DNA of 64,000 bases from Mesorhizobium sp. (GCF_005063415.1 NZ_SUEG01000007.1:17989-81988); one strand, 5' to 3'. Shown: positions 7,078-16,020, numbered from the stretch's first letter. Made by a program: numbers and translations. The notes: a model not told the origin generated them from the sequence alone.

Positions 7078-9173
7078 TTTTCGCGGTTTGCCTTACGGCG
7101 CGCGTCGCGCTCCGGATCGGCTTTTCTGGTCTTGCCTTTGAACGGGCCGTCCTCAGCCGCTTCGAACAGATCGGGTTCTGCCCGCTTACCGTGCACTTCG
7201 GTCAACAGGTCGGCCCAGCGCTCGGCGTTGAGCCGCCGCTTGTGCTTCAGGTGCCAGGCCAGCGCGAAGGCATAGACCGTGGTGTCGAACCAGTCGTTGG
7301 CGCGACCGAGGATCTTCTTCCACTCGCGTGGCGCCTTCGGGCTGATCAGGTTGCGCGCCCGCCGCGACACCGTCGCGCGCGCTTCCTCGTCTGGATCGAC
7401 CAGTCGCTCTGCCGTCATCTCCTTGGCGAACTCGTCGTCGCAGAGCTCGTTCGACAGATGGATGGTGTTGCGCGGCCAGCTGCCGCGCTCGTCCGGCCCG
7501 AGCACGAAATTGGCCAGCGCCGCCATCACCGAGGTCTTGATGTCGTAAAGCCCTACCGGATAGAGCATCACCTTGGCGACGCTGCGCTTGCGCTGGTCGC
7601 GAATGTCCTTCTTCACCGGCGTGCCAAGCCATGGCAGGCCGATCGGGTGGCGGCCGTCGAGCGCGTAGACGTTTGGCCGCGAGGCGCAGAATCTGTAGAC
7701 GCGGTCGGTGGCAAAGCCCGAATCGACGCCGGACAGATCGATGCCCTTTTCGGCGCCGGCGGCTGTACGGTATGTCTTGCCGAGCGCGTCGGCCAGTTCG
7801 ATCCATGCGTCGTCGACCTGGTCAGGCGCGCCCATGAACACCTGGCGGTCGATCAGCCAGGCGCGATCGCGCGGCCCGATGGCCCATACCGACCACTTGA
7901 TGCCGTAGCCCTGAACGTCGGCGGCCGAGACGATGATGCCGGCCTCGGCGGGAATGACGCCTTGCGGGAACGGAAACTTGCGCGCCGCCTCGACGATCTT
8001 TTCCCATTCGACGGCGACGCCGCCCGGATCATAGGGCAGCGCCAGATCCTGCTGGTAGAAGGTACGCAGCTTCGTGGTATCGCCTTCGGCGTCCTTGAAG
8101 CGGTTCCAGATGTCGGCGAAACGCTCGCGAGGCGCATAGGCGGCCCACAGATGATAGCTCGGCTGCCAGTCTCGGCAGCGGCCCTCGCATGGGTCACAGC
8201 GCCAGCGGTTGATACCCGCAGGCTCGATCGCCTCTGGCACCGGCTCCTCGCCATCATGGACGCGGCGGGCGATCCAGTAGGCCCTGGCATTCATCTCGGC
8301 CTTGTGACCGTCGAGAATGGCGCCGTTGCAGGCGATGCAGGCCATATGGACCGGAACGTTTCGGACCGGATCGGCCTCGCGCAGTTGGTCGAATTCGAGC
8401 GCCTGATAGATGCCGCAGTGCGGACAGGGCACGTAGCTGTAGCGCTGGTCGCCGGCCTCGAAGTCGCCGGTGATGGCGCATTCGCCGGTGATGCCGGGCG
8501 TCGAGCCTTCCCATTCCTTGGCGGCGTCGCCATACATCTTCTGCCGAGCGCGGGCCTGGTCGCGCGGGCTGCCCCGGCCATCGACATCCCTGGGATAGCC
8601 GGTGACCTCGTCCATGGCGAGGTATTTGATCGACACCATCTGCAGGCCCTTCGAGGAGCCTGCATTGACGATCTGGCAGAAGCCGCCGGCGTAGCGCTTG
8701 AACGACGTGGTCGAGCCCTGCTCGTCGCGGCTGTTGACTGGCATCACCTTGTGGGCGATGCGCGGGCTCGCCTCGATCGTCGGCTGCAGCTTGACCCGGT
8801 TGAACTTCGTCGCTTCCTCAAGTGTCGGCAGCACGATCATCATCGAGCCGGGCGCCTGGTCGACGATATAGCCGAACCAGTTCTCGATCGCCGTTGACTT
8901 GCCGAGCTGCGCCGCCCAGCGGCAGGTCACGCGGCGCGCCGGATGGTCGGGATGCAGGCAATCCTGCGGCTCGCGCAGGTATGGCACACGATCGGTCTTG
9001 AACTGGCCGGGCCAGGGCGATCCCGATTCCGGCGAGACGACACGGTAGCGGTCGGCCCATTCGGAGATGGTCAGGTCGGCGACGGGGCGGCTTGCGGCCT
9101 CGAGGCCAGCAAACAACACCTCCGCACCATTCGGCAACTCAGGAAATGAGAGCCGCGCGTCGTGATAGCTCAT
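7059..9173 (-). CDS. Terminase large subunit, GpA family
   Basis: DNA packaging motor and nuclease of the phage, 704 residues. The N-terminal ATPase shows a deviant Walker A (AAQLGKS, about residues 87-93) and Walker B (YLAMDE, about 184-189). A zinc-finger-like group follows (CPHC near 255 and CIAC near 280). The C-terminal nuclease region contains 'VSAADVQ' and 'GVDSGFATD'. The tail is Lys/Arg-rich. It overlaps the small subunit gene by four bases and the portal gene by 19. GpA-type terminases usually cut at cos or pac-like sites near the small-subunit gene. Confidence 0.92.
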   Translation of the reverse strand: MSYHDARLSFPELPNGAEVLFAGLEAASRPVADLTISEWADRYRVVSPESGSPWPGQFKTDRVPYLREPQDCLHPDHPARRVTCRWAAQLGKSTAIENWFGYIVDQAPGSMMIVLPTLEEATKFNRVKLQPTIEASPRIAHKVMPVNSRDEQGSTTSFKRYAGGFCQIVNAGSSKGLQMVSIKYLAMDEVTGYPRDVDGRGSPRDQARARQKMYGDAAKEWEGSTPGITGECAITGDFEAGDQRYSYVPCPHCGIYQALEFDQLREADPVRNVPVHMACIACNGAILDGHKAEMNARAYWIARRVHDGEEPVPEAIEPAGINRWRCDPCEGRCRDWQPSYHLWAAYAPRERFADIWNRFKDAEGDTTKLRTFYQQDLALPYDPGGVAVEWEKIVEAARKFPFPQGVIPAEAGIIVSAADVQGYGIKWSVWAIGPRDRAWLIDRQVFMGAPDQVDDAWIELADALGKTYRTAAGAEKGIDLSGVDSGFATDRVYRFCASRPNVYALDGRHPIGLPWLGTPVKKDIRDQRKRSVAKVMLYPVGLYDIKTSVMAALANFVLGPDERGSWPRNTIHLSNELCDDEFAKEMTAERLVDPDEEARATVSRRARNLISPKAPREWKKILGRANDWFDTTVYAFALAWHLKHKRRLNAERWADLLTEVHGKRAEPDLFEAAEDGPFKGKTRKADPERDARRKANREKWAKRT

Positions 9174-9808
9174 TGCAGGGACGCCTGGTCGAACGGACTG
9201 GCATCGCCGGCCACCCGCTCCCGCTCGCGCTGGTCGAGGCGTTCGCGGATCTCGCGGTTGAAGTCGTCGAGGCCGACACGGACGAATGCCTTAAGGGCGA
9301 TGCGCGCGACGCGCTCGTCCCAGCCATATTTTACCGACAGGCTCGCCGCCTCGCTCTCGATCGCCCGCTCGAAGGCGCTTTGCATCAGCGCGATCGCATC
9401 GCGTCCAGCCTTGTCGACCTCCGCCGTCGGCGTCAGTTCGCCGCGGCGCTTGGCGAGGTCCATCTCTCGCATCTCGGCATCGGCCTGCGCCTTGCGGGCG
9501 AAGCCGTCCGACTGGCTGCCGGCGAACCGTGAAGGCGGCGACTTGGCCTTTGTGCCGAGGCCTGGAGCCAGCCCGGCAACCGGAGGGATGTTGCGAAGGC
9601 GGATGTTCTCGCCGCGGTGCGCGACAAGCGCTCCGTACTCGACCAGGTGCGACTTGCCTTCCTCGCGCGTCGGCAGCGCTTCCGAGTGTTGCTTCAAATA
9701 GCGCGACAGCGTCGAGCGGTCGATCCGGTCACCGGCCGCGCTCAAACGCGCCGCGGCATCCGTGATCGAAATCCACTCGCCGGCGGCGGCGTCGGTTTCG
9801 ATGACCAT
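9170..9808 (-). CDS. Terminase small subunit, Nu1-like
   Basis: The DNA-recognition subunit of the terminase, about 212 residues. The N-terminus reads as a winged helix-turn-helix (WISITDAAARL...IDRSTLSRYLKQH), like Nu1, followed by a charged coiled-coil segment (DAEMREMDLAKRRGELTPTAEVDKAGRDA) that would bind the large subunit. I placed the start at ATG 9808; a GTG at 9832 in the same frame is an alternative. Its end overlaps the large subunit by four bases. Confidence 0.82.
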   Translation of the reverse strand: MVIETDAAAGEWISITDAAARLSAAGDRIDRSTLSRYLKQHSEALPTREEGKSHLVEYGALVAHRGENIRLRNIPPVAGLAPGLGTKAKSPPSRFAGSQSDGFARKAQADAEMREMDLAKRRGELTPTAEVDKAGRDAIALMQSAFERAIESEAASLSVKYGWDERVARIALKAFVRVGLDDFNREIRERLDQRERERVAGDASPFDQASLQ

Positions 9809-9881
9809 CTCGTGCAGTGTCCCGTGCAGCACGCGTGCATCACACGTTCTTGCGTGTACCGCTTTCCGACGCGCCTACTAG

Positions 9882-9906
9882 AAAAATCCCGGGCTCCCCC
9901 GGGCCC
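9882..9906 (-). terminator. Possible terminator between gpZ-like gene and terminase
   Basis: Two CCCGGG arms (9888-9893 and 9898-9903) separated by four bases, followed on the minus strand by A then five T. It lies in the 119-base gap after the gpZ-like gene and could end that transcript. Confidence 0.5.
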
Positions 9907-9951
9907 GTATGGGGTGGAAACGCTGATACGGTCCCTACACCGGGGGTGGGG

Positions 9952-10488
9952 TCAGCGGGGCAGGAGGCGATCGACCTCATGCAGGTACCGAGGCATCAGG
10001 CTCTGTTCGATGACCTCGGTCAGCACCTGGAGGTAGACCTCCGGGTTGTTGGTGATGTCATGCGCCGGGTTCGGCCCGAACAGTTCCCGGATGGGCAGCC
10101 TTGCCTTGCCCTGCCGCCTGAACACGCCAGCATGGCCGCTCTTCATCTCGGCGATGAAGGCAGAGCGATATGATCCTCTCAAACGGACGCGCACACCCTT
10201 GGCCGTCTGGGTCGCGCCAAGCTTGTAGAGCGGTATCCAGCCCGATCTCAGGATAACATCGGACGTGTTGCCGCCCGCATTGAACTGCGCCGTGGTGACC
10301 GCCCGCACCCGCGATGGCGGGATGTCGATGCGCTCGGCATTGCGCTTGACGATGCGGCTGCGCGCCATATCGGTGACGCGGCGCATGGCGCGGGCAGCGG
10401 CTTTGGCCTTGATCTCTTCCGGCAGACGGGCAATCGCCCGGCCGAGGTGCTCAAAGTCCGACGCATCGACATGAAGCTCGACGGTCAC
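9952..10488 (-). CDS. Phage minor tail protein Z-like
   Basis: A 178-residue basic protein of the lambda gpZ/'prophage minor tail Z' type: 'LGRAIARLPEEIKAKAAARAMRRVTDMARS' at the N-terminus and a C-terminal helix with 'EVIEQSLMPRYLHEVDRLL'. In lambda, Z acts in tail completion. Here it is separated from the tail genes and sits before the terminase, flanked by hairpins on both sides. The start is GTG at 10488. Codon use does not stand out from the neighbours. Confidence 0.75.
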   Translation of the reverse strand: MTVELHVDASDFEHLGRAIARLPEEIKAKAAARAMRRVTDMARSRIVKRNAERIDIPPSRVRAVTTAQFNAGGNTSDVILRSGWIPLYKLGATQTAKGVRVRLRGSYRSAFIAEMKSGHAGVFRRQGKARLPIRELFGPNPAHDITNNPEVYLQVLTEVIEQSLMPRYLHEVDRLLPR

Positions 10489-10502
10489 GCACTTTTCCCA
10501 AT

Positions 10503-10533
10503 GAAAAACCCCGGTCGCTTGGGGCGCCGGGGT
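10503..10533 (-). terminator. Rho-independent terminator, possibly bidirectional
   Basis: CCCCGG (10509-10514) pairs with CCGGGG (10527-10532). On the minus strand the stem is followed by five T; on the plus strand a T-rich run also follows (10535-10545). It lies only 15 bases upstream of the GTG start of the gpZ-like gene, so it separates that gene from the upstream early genes. Confidence 0.7.
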
Positions 10534-10581
10534 GATTTCTTTTTTACCGTGTTCAGATGTATGTCAAGTTTCTGCTGCACG

Positions 10582-11418
10582 TCAACAAGCAACGGCAGTT
10601 TTTTTCGCGGGCCGATCAGCCGCCCTTTCGACGATGGCGACGCCCGGCCGATCGGCCTCCAGCCATGGCGTCATTGAGCGGTCCGAGAACACCAGCCTGT
10701 GCCCGACCAGCTGCGTGGCGATCTCGGCCTCGAGCCGGCGCAGCGCGGCAACCCAGATCTGGTAATCGAGCCGGCCGAGGATATCGCCGGTCGGATCGAT
10801 CGAGAACTCATACTTGCGGTAGGCGCCCTTCACCGGGCGCTGAGTGCGGCCATTGTAGCCGTCGACCTCAAGATCGTAGGTCTGGCCATCCTCGTGCTTC
10901 ATCCGCCGTGTGACGAACCAGGCCGGCCTGCCGCCGCGCTCGATCATCCTGACCTTGGACGGCTCGGCGCCGAAGTCCGGCTCGCGGCCGAGAATTGCCG
11001 TGCCGACGACAAGGCTGACGATGCCGGCGGCGCGCCGTTGCGGTGTCCGCACCATGTAGCGCTCGACCGCCTTGCGGACCGCCGCCTCAGCCATGCCTTC
11101 GGTGTCCGGCCAGTCGGCCAACGCATTCCAGCCCGCCGGTACCGCAATGTCGCAGCGCGACAGGCCGGCGACCGCGCGCCCGACCGCGACCGCGTCGTCA
11201 TGCGGCTCACCCTGCTCGATCCAGTAATTCTCGGTATCGCCCCTGCCCTGGTCGACGATTGCGCCAAGCTCGGCAAAGCTGGTGATCTTGCCCCATGACG
11301 ATGCCTCCAGCATCCGCCAGGCCGAGTTGGCGTTGTCCAGCCCGTCAACCCCGCCGCCTTTCGGCAATTCATGGACAAAGGCCCATGTCAGCAATTCCTC
11401 AATGGTCACGGTCTTCAT
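10582..11418 (-). CDS. Hypothetical phage protein
   Basis: A 278-residue soluble protein with no family I recognise. Notable stretches are 'MKTVTIEELLTWAFVHELPK' at the start, an internal 'VVGTAILGREPDFG', and a C-terminal 'YEFSIDPTGDILGRLDYQIWVAALRRLEAEIA' followed by a Lys/Ala-rich end. It is the last gene before a strong terminator and stands between the replication genes and the late genes, the position where phages often carry late regulators or Holliday junction nucleases; neither is supported by motifs here. Confidence 0.65.
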   Translation of the reverse strand: MKTVTIEELLTWAFVHELPKGGGVDGLDNANSAWRMLEASSWGKITSFAELGAIVDQGRGDTENYWIEQGEPHDDAVAVGRAVAGLSRCDIAVPAGWNALADWPDTEGMAEAAVRKAVERYMVRTPQRRAAGIVSLVVGTAILGREPDFGAEPSKVRMIERGGRPAWFVTRRMKHEDGQTYDLEVDGYNGRTQRPVKGAYRKYEFSIDPTGDILGRLDYQIWVAALRRLEAEIATQLVGHRLVFSDRSMTPWLEADRPGVAIVERAADRPAKKTAVAC

Positions 11419-11799
11419 GGTCTATCGCCCCAAATTTCCGCTTTGCGACCCATTTTCTTATCTATCGTCCCTTTTTTGGCTTTACCAAGCCGTTGAAAAT
11501 AAAGAACAAACCTAGAGAGATGGGGAGCAAGGGACGCAAGGGACGCAAAACCACGCCTCCATATAGAACACTTCCACAAGCCTTTACCCAAACCCTTTGT
11601 TCATGATGCGCGCATGTGAAACCCGGGTTTATCGTCCCTAGCGTCCCTATCTTCCTAACCCGCTGCTTTCCCACACCCTTTTATTGGGGCGCAGGACGCA
11701 AGGCATCGAGATAGCGCCCCTGTAAGCCCAAACAATCGGACATCCAACCGCGGGGGATGGTGCAGGCCGATGCGCCTGTCGCCAAAGGGGGGACAAGGG
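11419..11799 (-). promoter_or_regulatory. Non-coding stretch with inverted pair of GGGACG repeats
   Basis: This 381-base gap between the helicase gene and the next leftward gene is AT-richer than its surroundings. It holds AGGGACGCAAGGGACG (11530-11545) and, in opposite orientation 87 bases on, the same 16-mer with one change (11633-11648), plus a lone CGTCCC at 11466-11471. No convincing ORF lies in it. Placement beside the primase/helicase genes makes a replication origin or a regulator-binding region plausible, but this is inference. Confidence 0.5.
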
Positions 11800-13599
11800 T
11801 CACGCGTCATAGCCATAGTCCTCCGGCGCCGGAGTTCGGTCGGCGCCTGCCTTGATGAATTCATCCTTCACGCGAATGCCGCGGTAGACCGTCGTGCCGG
11901 ACTTTGCCTTCCAGAACTGGTGCATCTTGCCGTCCGGCCCCGGCCAACTGAGCCGTGCATAGTCAGGGAAGCGCCGTGAAAAGGTGTTCTGCTTAAACTC
12001 CGACGCGCCCTCTTTGGTGGCGAAGTTCGAATAGCCGATGAATAGATCGCCCGGCGTGGCGCTGTCCTCCTCCACGCCCGTCACCACGCAAGCGGCGCGG
12101 ATAAACGCGCCGATAGGATCGCTCTCCTCACGATACTCGCGCGTCGCAGCCAGCACCTTCTCGGGCGGCGACAGTCCATAGTTGAGATAATCGAGCGCGC
12201 CCTCGACCATCCAGGCGAAGACCCCGGACGCCTCCTTGCGCAGCTTCACAGGCAGGCCTCGATCGACATCGGCCAGCGGAACCTGAACCTCCCATGGCAG
12301 CAGATAGACACGCCGCCAGATGCCGTCGGAGTTGTCGTCAATACGCGGCTTGTGGTTGCCAGACAGGATGATCTTGAACTGCGGAAGCACCTCGATGAAG
12401 TCCTGGTGCAGCCGTCGCACAGGGATCTTCTCACCGCCCGTCAAGGCCTTGATCAGCGCATCCTTCAGCTTGACGCCCATTTCCGGTTCGGACGCCGCAA
12501 CTAGCCGTGCGCCCGGCAACCTGGCCAGGTCAGGCGTCGCCTCGTTGCCGCCTCGGCGGCTGTCGCCAGCAAAGCTGTCGATTGACAGTGTCACGGCATA
12601 GTCGCCGAGGATGTCGCATAGAAGATCGAGGAATGTCGATTTGCCGTTCCGGCCCGCGCCATGGAAAAAAACGAGGCATTGCTCGACAGTGATGCCGAGA
12701 AGGCTATAGCCGACAAACCGCTTCAGAAAATTTCGGATGTCGATATCGGGCTGGACTACCTTCAGGAAGTTCTCGAAGGTCTCGCATCTTGCCCGCTCCA
12801 TATAGTCATGCGGCGCGAGCTTCGATATGAAATCCGACGATCGATGCGGGTCGAGCCGCGCGCGCCAGACAAAGCGCGGGTCGTCCGGGTCGGATTCTTC
12901 GTCCTCGACGCGAATAAACCGCAAGGTGCCGTTGCCGCAGTTCAGCGCATAAAGATCCCGGTTGAGGTCGTTCACCATCTTGGCGACATGCGGCGACGCC
13001 TCGATCATCATATTGTTCAGCTTCGAAGTGCCGGCGGTCGACTTGGCATGCCGGTGACGGGAACTCTTGCGGCCGTTGACCTTTTTCTTGGACTCCTCGG
13101 CCTCCTCGATCTTGTCGTCGAGCGCCATCCAGTGCGCCATTTTTTCAGGGTCCCAGTCCTTTTTCGGCTGGCCCATGTTCTTGCGTTCAATCTTGGCGGC
13201 CCGGCCCGCCTCGATCGCGGCTTCCTCGTCCTGCGTCGCTGTGAGAAGCATCGCCTCGTCCGAAATCATCTCGGCCGTCCGCTGGGCGAGCGGGCGCACA
13301 CCGGAACCGTCCTCATCCTCCTTCCATCGCTTTTCATCGAAGGCATGCCATCCGACACGGGCGACATGGATGACCTTGTCGCCGTAACGGGTGAGAAACC
13401 GGCGGCCGTTGCCGATATCGGTTTCAGGCTCGGCCGCGCACTCGGCCAGCAGTTCTTCCTTCGTAGGGATGCGATCGTCAGGACGTTCTTCCACAGGCAA
13501 GGGGGACGGGACTTTCTGTCCCGCCGCGGCTGCCTGGCGCGCAGCTTCCTCGAGTACAGCCGCGACCTCGTCGGGCATGCTTTTCTTCTTTTTGGTCAC
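11800..13599 (-). CDS. P4-type SF3 helicase / D5-like replicative ATPase
   Basis: A 599-residue phage replication helicase. The N-terminal third is charged and probably a linker. A D5_N-type region precedes a superfamily 3 helicase core: Walker A GAGRNGKST at about residues 314-322, a B-like motif (LVAASEPEMG near 367), and the sensor region 'FKIILSGNHKPRI' with the following 'DGIWRRVYLLPWEV'. The C-terminus holds a winged-helix-like region (FIGYSNFATKEGASEF). The separate Zn/toprim gene just upstream supplies the primase function, so the P4 alpha activities are split over two genes. Start and upstream stop overlap by four bases. Confidence 0.9.
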   Translation of the reverse strand: MTKKKKSMPDEVAAVLEEAARQAAAAGQKVPSPLPVEERPDDRIPTKEELLAECAAEPETDIGNGRRFLTRYGDKVIHVARVGWHAFDEKRWKEDEDGSGVRPLAQRTAEMISDEAMLLTATQDEEAAIEAGRAAKIERKNMGQPKKDWDPEKMAHWMALDDKIEEAEESKKKVNGRKSSRHRHAKSTAGTSKLNNMMIEASPHVAKMVNDLNRDLYALNCGNGTLRFIRVEDEESDPDDPRFVWRARLDPHRSSDFISKLAPHDYMERARCETFENFLKVVQPDIDIRNFLKRFVGYSLLGITVEQCLVFFHGAGRNGKSTFLDLLCDILGDYAVTLSIDSFAGDSRRGGNEATPDLARLPGARLVAASEPEMGVKLKDALIKALTGGEKIPVRRLHQDFIEVLPQFKIILSGNHKPRIDDNSDGIWRRVYLLPWEVQVPLADVDRGLPVKLRKEASGVFAWMVEGALDYLNYGLSPPEKVLAATREYREESDPIGAFIRAACVVTGVEEDSATPGDLFIGYSNFATKEGASEFKQNTFSRRFPDYARLSWPGPDGKMHQFWKAKSGTTVYRGIRVKDEFIKAGADRTPAPEDYGYDA

Positions 13600-14840
13600 A
13601 AATCCCCCGCAACGGCCTCGGCCGCCATGCTCGAAAAATCATAGCCCTCGCGCGGCCAGACGATCGGGATCAGCCGGCCCGGCCGCGCATGCCTGGCACG
13701 GGCCCGGGCCATGGCGGCCGCCGTCATCACCCGCTCGGAATCGCCATCGGCCAGCAGCACCAGCTCGCTAACGTGATCCTCCACCCACATTGCATCATCA
13801 GCGTCCTGGTCCGCCTTCGGCACCGGCCCGGCGACCATCACCGGCCGCGCGACGCCCTTAGCGTCCGGCTTCTTCAGCGCCGGATGGGCGAAGCGTGACG
13901 ACGGATCGGCCGGGCCCGACAAATTGCCAAGATCGCCGGCGGCGAAGTAGAAGGTGTCCGAGCGAAACCCTTCCCAGACGCCAAAGGCGACGCCGTTCTC
14001 AATGCCTTCACCGCCGACCCAGCGGCTGCAGTCCGGATGGCCGGCAATCGGGATCAGCCCGCCCTTCTTCGAGCCGCGCATCTTCTTGGCCGGCAGCAGT
14101 TCGCCGGTCGACGGGTCGGAAAGCTCCGGCCGGAACTTCGGCGGCCGATCAAGATCGATCCAGGTGATGTGGCAGCCGATCGGCACCAGGTCGGGCATGA
14201 TGAAGGGCGCGACCATGGCCGGGCCCGAATAGAGCGCGAGAGGGCTGCCGCGCTCGTCCTGCCCGTGCCAGTAGGTCACGTCGGCGCCGACGCGCAGCCA
14301 GATGGCGTCAGGATAGCCGCCGCAGCGGCGCTGAAGATAGAACCGGCCATGCATCTGCGCGGCCGTGCGCAGGGCGGCCAGCGATTGATAGATGCCGCGC
14401 GCCTTGTTTCGCTCCCGTTCGCGAAAATCGGCCTGGCTGTCCGCGCGCGCTGCCGCGTCGGTCTCATTCTGCAGTCGCCGCTGTTCCAGCCGCTTCTTGC
14501 GCGCTTCGCGATCCTCGTCGCTTTCGCGCTCGCCCTCGTCCGGAATGTCGCGGCCGAGCACTATCGAGCAGGCCTCGAGGAGGCCCTCGCGGCTCTTGAT
14601 GTCGAGATCCTCGCAATGAGCCGCCATACCGATGGCGTCATTGCCACCGATGCCGCCAGTGCGGCAGTTCCACTTTTCCTTGCTCGTGTTGAAGGAGAAC
14701 GTGTCGGTGCCACGGCAATTCGGGCATGGCTGCGGATGCTCGAAGCCGGTCCGCTTGAACTTGAGGCCCATGGTTTTCGCCGCGGCCTCGATCGACACCG
14801 CGCGCGCATCTTCGACGAAGAGCTTGATCGCCTCGCTCAT
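13596..14840 (-). CDS. Phage primase with zinc-binding and Toprim domains
   Basis: A 414-residue protein that would make primers for phage replication. The N-terminus has CPNC at 39-42 and a third Cys at 59 (KEKWNC). The usual fourth Cys (CxxC) is missing: the sequence continues RTGGIGG, and His35 may complete the site. After a Glu/Arg-rich coiled segment (about 100-150) comes a DUF7146-like middle part and a Toprim fold with 'GEGIENG' (about residue 275) and 'LADGDSE' (about 368). It overlaps the helicase gene by four bases. Function is known for the family; metal binding with three Cys is inference. Confidence 0.85.
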   Translation of the reverse strand: MSEAIKLFVEDARAVSIEAAAKTMGLKFKRTGFEHPQPCPNCRGTDTFSFNTSKEKWNCRTGGIGGNDAIGMAAHCEDLDIKSREGLLEACSIVLGRDIPDEGERESDEDREARKKRLEQRRLQNETDAAARADSQADFRERERNKARGIYQSLAALRTAAQMHGRFYLQRRCGGYPDAIWLRVGADVTYWHGQDERGSPLALYSGPAMVAPFIMPDLVPIGCHITWIDLDRPPKFRPELSDPSTGELLPAKKMRGSKKGGLIPIAGHPDCSRWVGGEGIENGVAFGVWEGFRSDTFYFAAGDLGNLSGPADPSSRFAHPALKKPDAKGVARPVMVAGPVPKADQDADDAMWVEDHVSELVLLADGDSERVMTAAAMARARARHARPGRLIPIVWPREGYDFSSMAAEAVAGDL

Positions 14841-15742
14841 GCTGCCGGCACCGCGTCAAATAGATCGGGGGAGCGCTCACTCTGCAGAGCCGTTTTGGCC
14901 GAGCGCTGATAGCCCTCGAAATCGGTGTACTTGTAGAGGTAGCGGTTCGACCAGCGAGCCAGATCGCGAAGCGATTGCTCAGACCAGTCGAAGCGAACAT
15001 GCGGCTTCCGCTCAAGCGCGTTCAGCTTCATGTAGGGCTGCACGTGAGGCTCGCCGCCCCATGCGATCACCTCACGGACGCGCTCGATGCATGCCGCCAT
15101 CGGTTCATTACCGACCAGCACGTAGACGCGCTTTTTGCGCGAAGGGACATCGCGCAGCATGTGCATGACGCGCTCGACGAACGGCCGCTCGGCCTGGTCG
15201 TCATAGGCGAAGCGCCACGGCCCGACATTGATCGTGGACCAGCGCGCGAAAACCTCGTCGTCGAAGGTGCGCGGCTCGAAACCGGAGTTGGCGTCCATAA
15301 GCGGCACGCCGGCAGCCCGATAGCGGCTGATGATGTGATCCTGAAAATCCGTAGGCAGCGCTGACAGATTGTTGTCGCAGAGCACCGGCCGCACCGGGAA
15401 ATCGGGGATCAGTGTGAAGGTCTTCCCCTCGAGCTTCGGCACGATGCAGAACCAGCAACCAACCGGACAGCCGCGACTGGCGAAGGTGGCCATCGGGTTG
15501 TGATGAACGACAGCATCAGGAATCGAGCCGCCGATCTCGGCCACATCTGCAAGGAAGTGCTTTCGGGTGAAGATGCCAGGCCCGCCGGCTCGAACCTTGT
15601 AGCCCGCCGCCTTATACCAGCAAGCTCGCTGATAGGCGTCGTTGAGCCGCCAGGTGAAGGCCACTGAGAGATAGGCGGTGTCGACGTCTGTCCACTCGGC
15701 TAAGCCGCCAGACCAACGGCCGATGTCGAAGCCTTGGCTCAT
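14837..15742 (-). CDS. Phage-encoded radical SAM protein
   Basis: A 301-residue protein with the canonical radical SAM cluster motif CX3CX2C (Cys92, Cys96, Cys99 in RGCPVGCWFCIVP), followed by the usual 'DNNLSALP' and 'GVPLMDANSGFEP' strands of a partial TIM barrel. It would bind a 4Fe-4S cluster and cleave S-adenosylmethionine. No substrate domain is recognisable. It lies in the early DNA-metabolism operon between a DNA cytosine methyltransferase fragment (upstream) and the primase (downstream), with four-base overlaps on both sides. A role in base modification is possible but only inferred from context. Confidence 0.85.
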   Translation of the reverse strand: MSQGFDIGRWSGGLAEWTDVDTAYLSVAFTWRLNDAYQRACWYKAAGYKVRAGGPGIFTRKHFLADVAEIGGSIPDAVVHHNPMATFASRGCPVGCWFCIVPKLEGKTFTLIPDFPVRPVLCDNNLSALPTDFQDHIISRYRAAGVPLMDANSGFEPRTFDDEVFARWSTINVGPWRFAYDDQAERPFVERVMHMLRDVPSRKKRVYVLVGNEPMAACIERVREVIAWGGEPHVQPYMKLNALERKPHVRFDWSEQSLRDLARWSNRYLYKYTDFEGYQRSAKTALQSERSPDLFDAVPAA

Positions 15743-16020
15743 GCCGGCACCCTGAAGTCGAGAAGCGGCAGGCCGGTCAGCACCGGCTTCGGCGCAGCAG
15801 GGAGAATTGGCGCGAAGTCAATCGGTGGCCGCTTCGCGATGCTGAGTGCCCAGTTGATCGCCTTGCGGCTATTCTCCACCGCGACCGCGACCGGATCGTG
15901 GTTGATCGCGACATGAACATGGAAGCCGGCATCCTCCAGCCCGTCGCAGCCGCCACCCATGCCGGCGAAGAGAACCACCGTCATGCGGTTGTCCAAGGCG
16001 AAGCCCGTCATCGCGTTCAT
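15739..16020 (-). CDS. C5 cytosine DNA methyltransferase, N-terminal fragment
   Basis: A 93-residue protein whose first half matches the SAM-binding motif I region of C5 cytosine methyltransferases (VVLFAGMGGGCDGLEDAGF, then 'VAINHDPVAV'). Family members are usually over 300 residues. Here the catalytic Pro-Cys motif, the target-recognition domain and the later motifs are absent, and the last 45 residues (Pro-rich) do not resemble the family. It is thus truncated or has been shortened to a SAM-fold module. Four-base overlaps with both neighbours show that it is still kept in the operon. Confidence 0.65.
   Translation of the reverse strand: MNAMTGFALDNRMTVVLFAGMGGGCDGLEDAGFHVHVAINHDPVAVAVENSRKAINWALSIAKRPPIDFAPILPAAPKPVLTGLPLLDFRVPA

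Noticed and set aside
5458-8897. Two long plus-strand frames (605 and 629 codons) opposite portal and terminase
   Set aside because: Both mirror well-identified phage genes and have no motifs or ribosome sites; they come from the high GC content.
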